From positions 1 to 8,746 of the forward strand of contig WALJ01000079.1 in NCBI GenBank assembly GCA_015522885.1: a stretch of 8,746 nt of DNA. The letters are read 5' to 3'. Every line of letters starts with the position of its first letter. Within the stretch, counting starts at the first letter, position 1. This DNA is from Thermoplasmata archaeon. Its GTDB lineage: Archaea; Thermoplasmatota; Thermoplasmata; WALJ01. A model generated the notes under the pieces. It was not told the origin of the DNA and did not search any database. It saw only the letters and a program-made list of their open reading frames with translations. Below are positions 5,627-8,746 of the stretch, piece after piece. Position numbers and translations under genes: made by a program.

Positions 5627-5651
5627 ACACATCTGTATGATTTTTCTGAAA

Positions 5652-5686
5652 GCATAAATAATAGAAGCATATAGGGGGTATGAGGT
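5652..5686 (+). promoter_or_regulatory. promoter and Shine-Dalgarno of the zinc-ribbon gene
   Basis: CATAAATAA (5653-5661) is centred about 34 nt before ATG 5691, placing transcription start near 5682-5683, right at GAGGT (5682-5686), which ends 4 nt before the ATG. As with the histone-fold gene, this predicts a leader of about 10 nt. Confidence 0.45.
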
Positions 5687-5690
5687 CTCA

Positions 5691-6314
5691 ATGTCGGACA
5701 AAAATACGAAGAAATGCCCACTCTGTGGGGAAGAAATCCCCGAAGACGCTGATATATGCCCATACTGCGGTGCCAATCTCGATTTGTTCGAAGAGGATAT
5801 CAATGTGGAAGAGGGCGAAGGAGAGACAGTCTTGGAAAGTTTTCTGGATTCCATAGGTGATGCCGATGATGTGGATCCCGAGAAGCTTATAGAAGAGATG
5901 AAGAAGCTCGTTGGGGGAACCGCACCCGAAAGCGAGGAAACGGAAGAGCTTGAGGCACCCGAGACACCTGAAGAAACGGAGGAACCGGAAGAGGGGGAGG
6001 AAGAGGTGGAATATGTATGTCCCGTATGCGGAGAGCCCGTAGGCGCTGACGACAAAATCTGCCCTCACTGCGGTGCCATATTCGTGGAAAGCGACGAAGA
6101 TCTGGAAGGATTACTGGAAGAACAGCTTGATGAGGCAAAAACCCTCATAAGAACCCTGAGGAGTAAGAAAGTTGATGTGTCCGATATCACCCCGCTCCTC
6201 AGAAATGCAAACCTTGCAAAAAGAAAGGGTGATATGGATTCTGCGCTGGAAAACGCCATAGAATGCGTGAGAATAGCGAAAGAGAAGCTTCATACGCCCT
6301 CGAATTCCTCGTAA
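5691..6314 (+). CDS. acidic protein with two double-CxxC zinc ribbons
   Basis: A 207-residue soluble protein with two matched zinc-ribbon modules: C9-X2-C12 with C23-X2-C26 (KCPLCGEEIPEDADICPYCG) and C110-X2-C113 with C124-X2-C127 (VCPVCGEPVGADDKICPHCG). They are joined by a linker (about 30-108) very rich in Glu and Asp, with proline-glutamate repeats around 80-105 that are probably disordered. A short helix LEKLIEEMKK-like segment lies near 64-73. The C-terminal third (about 131-200) is helical, including LLRNANLAKRKGDMDSALENAIECVRIAKEK, which reads like one TPR-like helical pair. Ribbons of this kind are common in archaeal proteins of unknown role and usually bind nucleic acid or protein. 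The specific function is unknown. The gene has its own promoter, and its last 25 bp overlap the 3' end of the leftward gene at 6290. Confidence 0.85.
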   Translation: MSDKNTKKCPLCGEEIPEDADICPYCGANLDLFEEDINVEEGEGETVLESFLDSIGDADDVDPEKLIEEMKKLVGGTAPESEETEELEAPETPEETEEPEEGEEEVEYVCPVCGEPVGADDKICPHCGAIFVESDEDLEGLLEEQLDEAKTLIRTLRSKKVDVSDITPLLRNANLAKRKGDMDSALENAIECVRIAKEKLHTPSNSS

Positions 6315-6454
6315 AGGTCCTCGTATAACTGTTGCATCAGACTTTCGAAATCCGCATTTTTGTACTCCATATACCTTCCGAAGCTCGTCTGTACTTTTGC
6401 CATGTATCCTTCTTCATATCTGAGTATTTCTATTGTGCAGAGAGAGTCCTCCAT
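6290..6454 (-). CDS. small acidic protein, possible HicB-like fold
   Basis: A 54-residue unknown protein. GAGGTGA (6465-6459 on this strand), ending 4 nt before ATG 6454, is a near-perfect Shine-Dalgarno and fixes the start. The open frame to 6529 adds 25 residues that would span the promoter. The protein reads as strand-turn-strand (LCTIEILRYEEGYMAKVQTS), a short third strand (GRYMEY) and a strongly acidic helix (ADFESLMQQLYEDLYEEFEG). This beta-beta-beta-alpha layout, with an EEGY turn and a closing helix, is reminiscent of HicB-type antitoxin folds, but no HicA toxin is adjacent, so this is only a structural impression. Its 3' end overlaps the zinc-ribbon gene by 25 bp in antisense. It shares a roughly 110-bp divergent promoter region with thrS. 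Confidence 0.75.
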   Translation of the reverse strand: MEDSLCTIEILRYEEGYMAKVQTSFGRYMEYKNADFESLMQQLYEDLYEEFEGV

Positions 6455-6490
6455 GAATTCACCTCTTCTTATTCGCCCCAACTTGAAGTG

Positions 6491-6501
6491 GTATTTATAA
6501 G
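6491..6501 (-). promoter_or_regulatory. TATA box for the 54-residue leftward gene
   Basis: Read leftward, CTTATAAATAC is a good TATA box. Transcription would start near 6470, giving a leader of about 16 nt that contains the Shine-Dalgarno at 6465-6459. Confidence 0.6.
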
Positions 6502-6530
6502 TTCGGATGCCGGCTGCGCCATGAGGCATG

Positions 6531-6562
6531 TTTTTATATGCTGTTCCATTGCAGAGCGGTGA
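6531..6562 (+). promoter_or_regulatory. TATA box and Shine-Dalgarno of thrS
   Basis: TTTTTATATG (6531-6540) is the TATA box, centred about 31-32 nt before CTG 6567. Transcription would start near 6560-6562, downstream of the in-frame ATG 6528 and TTG 6549, which excludes them if this box is used. GGTGA (6558-6562) ends 4 nt before CTG 6567, exactly the spacing of the histone-fold and 54-residue genes, though with this box the motif would lie at the very 5' end of the mRNA or be partly lost. Confidence 0.5.
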
Positions 6563-6566
6563 TTTC

Positions 6567-8393
6567 CTGAAGATACTTCTGATACATTCGGACTACATTG
6601 AGTACGAGGCCAAGAAGAAGGCAAAGGGTGCGGAGGAGATTTCCGAGGATATGATGAAAGGAAGGATGAAAGAGGCTCTGGTTGTTTTCACTGCCGTTGA
6701 GCAGGGAGATTCCGAAGAGGACGCTCTCATCGCAAAAGAAGAGATAATGAAGACCGCAAATACGGTCAATGCCGGGAGAATTATGCTCTATCCCTACGCT
6801 CATCTGAGCAGCAAACTTGCAAAGCCGGATATTGCCGTGAAGATTCTCAAAAGACTTGAGGCAGAGCTGAAAAAGGATTTCAAAGGGGAGGTGAAAAGGT
6901 CGCCGTTCGGATGGTACAAAGCGTTTAAGATTTCATGCAAAGGCCACCCATTGAGTGAGCTTTCAAGGGATATCAAAGCCAAAAAAGAGGTGAAAAAACC
7001 AGAAGGCGAGGAAAAGTTTCTGATACTGAATTACGACGGCACGGAAACGGGTGTTGATGCTGCAAAGCTGGGGGATGACGCTTTCTCAACGATGGTAAAA
7101 AAGGAGGCTCTGCATGAGGATGCAGGAAAATCCGAGCCCAGATACGCAAGGCTGTGCCAGAAGTTCGGCATAGAATGGGAGGATATGAGCGATGTCGGAC
7201 ATATGCACTACTCACCCAAGGGAGCGCTCATCATGGACCTTGCGGCCGATTACTCATGGCAGATAGTGAACGACCTCGGAATACCTGTGATGACAGTAAA
7301 AGGCACAAATATGTTCAATGCGGACGAACCTGCCGTCAAGGAGCACGCAGACCTCTTCGGAGATAGGCTTTACTTCATAGACACGGGGGACAAGCGCCTT
7401 ATTCTAAGGTATGCGGCATGCCACCAGCAGTTCGCAATGATGCGCAAGTGGAACATTAGCTATAAGCAGCTGCCGTTCGGTGCATTCGAGGTCGCGGATG
7501 CCTACCGCCTCGAGCAGTCCGGGGAAACGATGCTCTGCTTCAGAACCCGCAGGATGAACATGCCCGACCTGCATGTTATATGCAAGGATGAAGGTGAGGC
7601 GAGGGGGTGGTTCGAAAGGGTCCATGAGCGGATATTCAAAGAGATCGAAAAGCTCGGAAGGGACTATGAGATGCTCATAAACTTCTCATCCGAAAAAGCT
7701 TACGACGAATCGAAGAAATGGCTGTTGGACCTGCTCGGGCCGAGGAAGAAAAAGGCATTGCTGCATTTCTACCCCGAGGGAATAAACTACTACTGGACGA
7801 TAAACATAGAATATCACATAAAGGACTACAACAACCGCATGAGGGAGATCGGAACCGTGCAGATGGACATAGGCAATGCGAAGCGCTTCGGGATAAAGTA
7901 TGTGGATGCCGAGGGAAAGGAGCAATATCCGATAATCCTGCACACTGCGGTCATAGGGACATTGGAGCGCTACATATACACAATATTTGACTCGGCCGTG
8001 ATACGGGAATCGCAGGGAAATGTCGGAACGATACCTCTATGGATGAATCCCGAGCAGGTGAGATTTCTGCCGGTAAAGGACGAACATATGGAAAAAGTGA
8101 AAGAACTGGCGGATATGCTCACGAAGAACGGTATAAGGGCAGGCTATGATGACAGGGACCTGAGCGTGGGAAAGAAGGTGCGGAGCGCAAAGCAGGCATG
8201 GGTAGGACATGTCATAGTCATAGGAGATAAGGAGATGGAATCGGATATGCTCAATGTGTATGTAAGAGAGGAGAATGCCAACAGGGAGATGAACATCGGA
8301 GAACTCATCGAGGAGATAAAACAAAAGACAAAGGGAATGCCCTACAGACCAATGTATTTCCCGAGGGAGGTATCGAAAAGGGTGTTCGAGTGA
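6567..8393 (+). CDS. thrS: threonyl-tRNA synthetase, archaeal type with DTD-like editing domain (apparent CTG start)
   Basis: A class II synthetase charging tRNA-Thr. Residues 1-140 form the archaeal N-terminal editing domain related to D-aminoacyl-tRNA deacylase (KILLIHSDYIEYEAKK, YPYAHLSSKLAKP, WYKAFKISCKGHP), which clears mischarged Ser-tRNA-Thr. The catalytic core has motif 2 (YRLEQSGETMLCFRTRRMNMPDLH, 313-336), Zn ligands C285, H336 and H459 (the C-to-H spacing of 51 equals that of E. coli) and motif 3 around GTLERYIYTIFD. The anticodon-binding domain occupies about the last 110 residues. Family members begin M-[KR]-[IV]-L-L-I-H-S-D. Here that first position is CTG 6567, preceded 4 nt earlier by GGTGA, so I place the start there, giving 608 residues. 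ATG 6528 and TTG 6549 are in frame but lie at or just after the TATA box. A sequencing error at this codon is the main alternative. Transcribed divergently from the gene at 6454. Confidence 0.93.
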   Translation: MKILLIHSDYIEYEAKKKAKGAEEISEDMMKGRMKEALVVFTAVEQGDSEEDALIAKEEIMKTANTVNAGRIMLYPYAHLSSKLAKPDIAVKILKRLEAELKKDFKGEVKRSPFGWYKAFKISCKGHPLSELSRDIKAKKEVKKPEGEEKFLILNYDGTETGVDAAKLGDDAFSTMVKKEALHEDAGKSEPRYARLCQKFGIEWEDMSDVGHMHYSPKGALIMDLAADYSWQIVNDLGIPVMTVKGTNMFNADEPAVKEHADLFGDRLYFIDTGDKRLILRYAACHQQFAMMRKWNISYKQLPFGAFEVADAYRLEQSGETMLCFRTRRMNMPDLHVICKDEGEARGWFERVHERIFKEIEKLGRDYEMLINFSSEKAYDESKKWLLDLLGPRKKKALLHFYPEGINYYWTINIEYHIKDYNNRMREIGTVQMDIGNAKRFGIKYVDAEGKEQYPIILHTAVIGTLERYIYTIFDSAVIRESQGNVGTIPLWMNPEQVRFLPVKDEHMEKVKELADMLTKNGIRAGYDDRDLSVGKKVRSAKQAWVGHVIVIGDKEMESDMLNVYVREENANREMNIGELIEEIKQKTKGMPYRPMYFPREVSKRVFE

Positions 8394-8444
8394 ATATACA
8401 TAGTCTTCGACCTGACTTTTTGAACTTATGTTACAGACAAAAAT
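8394..8444. other. spacer after thrS
   Basis: Fifty bases between the ThrRS stop codon and repeat tract B. One T5 run (8416-8421 region) could contribute to termination. Nothing else is recognised. Confidence 0.3.
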
Positions 8445-8481
8445 GGGCTTTACGAGGAACGAGAGTTCCGAGTTTGCCCTC
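8445..8481 (+). repeat. repeat tract B, copy 1 (37-bp core of a 45-bp unit)
   Basis: This 37-bp core is repeated exactly at 8490-8526, period 45. Hairpin 1 has stem GGAAC (8456-8460) with GTTCC (8465-8469) and a GAGA tetraloop. It is flanked by ACGA and GAGT, which extend the stem through a tandem G-A/A-G mismatch, exactly as in tract A. Hairpin 2 pairs GCCCTCT (8476-8482) with AGAGGGC (8487-8493), loop GATA, bridging into the next copy. Confidence 0.85.
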
Positions 8482-8489
8482 TGATAAGA

Positions 8490-8526
8490 GGGCTTTACGA
8501 GGAACGAGAGTTCCGAGTTTGCCCTC
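8490..8526 (+). repeat. repeat tract B, copy 2
   Basis: Identical to copy 1 over 37 bp. Its hairpin 2 pairs GCCCTCC (8521-8527) with GGAGGGC (8532-8538) around a GTGA tetraloop. Compared with copy 1, the loop-closing pair has changed from T-A to C-G on both sides, a compensatory change that keeps the 7-bp stem. Confidence 0.85.
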
Positions 8527-8534
8527 CGTGAGGA

Positions 8535-8540
8535 GGGCTT
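8535..8540 (+). repeat. repeat tract B, truncated third copy
   Basis: GGGCTT occurs 45 bp after the same bases of copy 2 and then diverges. It is the stub of a third unit, needed only to complete the 3' arm of the second hairpin 2. Confidence 0.5.
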
Positions 8541-8612
8541 AATCAGCTTAGCGACTGCTATTCAGAGACACCGACATAACGATGTTAACTTATCGCCTAA
8601 ACTGCTCTGTTG
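8541..8612. other. unassigned spacer between tracts B and C
   Basis: No gene, RNA or clear repeat is recognised. A frame stays open from 8488 to a stop at 8654 through this spacer, but it has no usable start codon and runs through the repeats. Confidence 0.3.
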
Positions 8613-8685
8613 CATAACTCTCTCCGAGTTATGGAACACCCTTGCGGTTCCATAGGTTCCATAACTTGTTCCTTTGTTATGGAAC
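8613..8685. repeat. repeat tract C: cluster of overlapping inverted repeats
   Basis: Three consecutive dyads. CATAACTC (8613-8620) pairs with GAGTTATG (8626-8633), loop 5. TATGGAAC (8630-8637) pairs with GTTCCATA (8647-8654), loop 9. GTTCCATAAC (8656-8665) pairs with GTTATGGAAC (8676-8685), loop 10. The 10-mer GTTATGGAAC occurs at 8628-8637 and 8676-8685 directly and at 8656-8665 inverted, so 8628-8637 can also pair fully with 8656-8665. The tract lies between the 3' ends of thrS and the partial leftward gene. It contains CCGAGTT (8624-8630) just before a hairpin, as in tract B, and may be a diverged relative. Confidence 0.75.
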
Positions 8686-8692
8686 ATTTCCA

Positions 8693-8746
8693 TTATTTCA
8701 CGGATTCAACAGCATATTGTATATCATAAATTTCCTCTTTGCTTCC
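8693..8746 (-). CDS. 3' end of a leftward gene entering from the right edge (partial)
   Basis: Read leftward from the window edge, 17 codons run to TAA at 8695-8693 and give GSKEEIYDIQYAVESVK, which looks like an ordinary protein C-terminus with an amphipathic helix. A second frame gives an 18-bp-shorter tail ending in NMLLNP and is less protein-like. If real, the gene converges on thrS, and tracts B and C lie between the two 3' ends. The family cannot be recognised from so few residues. Confidence 0.4.
   Translation of the reverse strand, partial: GSKEEIYDIQYAVESVK

Noticed and set aside
6528..6566. ThrRS start at ATG 6528 with residues MFLYAVPLQSGDF.
   Set aside because: This segment overlaps the TATA box, has no homologous counterpart in family members as I know them, and GAGG lies only 1 nt before the ATG, too close to act as a ribosome site.
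1263..8540. Tracts A and B as CRISPR arrays.
   Set aside because: Only two copies each, with spacers of 26 and 8 bp, internal double hairpins, and no cas genes in the window.
8488..8654. A frame that stays open through tract B and C, with the 45-bp repeat read in phase.
   Set aside because: It has no start codon or ribosome site. The in-phase reading follows from the period being a multiple of three, and the first copy ends in TGA TAA.
1..8746. Insertion sequence or integrated element.
   Set aside because: No transposase, integrase, terminal inverted repeats or target duplications were seen; the genes are core housekeeping types.

Overview
This is an archaeal chromosome segment with mid-range GC. 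The evidence is archaeal-type PheT, a threonyl-tRNA synthetase with the archaeal N-terminal editing domain, archaeal-length PRPP synthetase, a single-finger ZPR1 protein, a histone-fold protein, TATA boxes about 25 nt before many start codons, and GGTGA-type ribosome binding sites. A euryarchaeon, possibly from the wider Thermoplasmata (the PRPP synthetase resembles the short Thermoplasma form), is my best guess. The window alone does not fix the lineage.

Layout from left to right. Bases 1-318 have no confident gene: there is a TATA-like palindrome, a possible start of a leftward gene leaving the window, and a stretch with several complementary segments. PRPP synthetase (319-1173, +) follows. 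It is separated from a tRNA-Gly(GCC) and a ZPR1 gene (both -) by a hairpin-rich tandem repeat tract (A, 1240-1420). An AT-rich divergent promoter region then leads to a small unknown protein (2349-2567), PheRS beta (2635-4260), a class I/II-type histone deacetylase family enzyme (4303-5310), a 54-residue histone-fold protein (5425-5589) and a double zinc-ribbon acidic protein (5691-6314), all +. A 54-residue leftward gene (6290-6454) overlaps the 3' end of the zinc-ribbon gene and faces away from ThrRS (6567-8393, +). The last 350 bases hold two more hairpin tracts (B, 8445-8540; C, 8613-8685) and probably the last 17 codons of a leftward gene.

The main theme is translation: two aminoacyl-tRNA synthetases, a tRNA gene, and ZPR1, which in eukaryotes is an EF1A folding factor. 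A second theme is the adjacent deacetylase and histone-fold genes. Two initiation styles sit side by side. Four genes (prs, ZPR1, pheT, deacetylase) have TATA boxes about 25 nt before the ATG and no Shine-Dalgarno, which predicts leaderless mRNAs. The others carry Shine-Dalgarno motifs.

The most unusual items are a family of two-hairpin repeat modules at convergent gene ends, with covarying stems and a conserved tandem G-A/A-G mismatch; an apparent CTG start codon for ThrRS; and a histone fold that stops right after its second loop, lacking helix 3.
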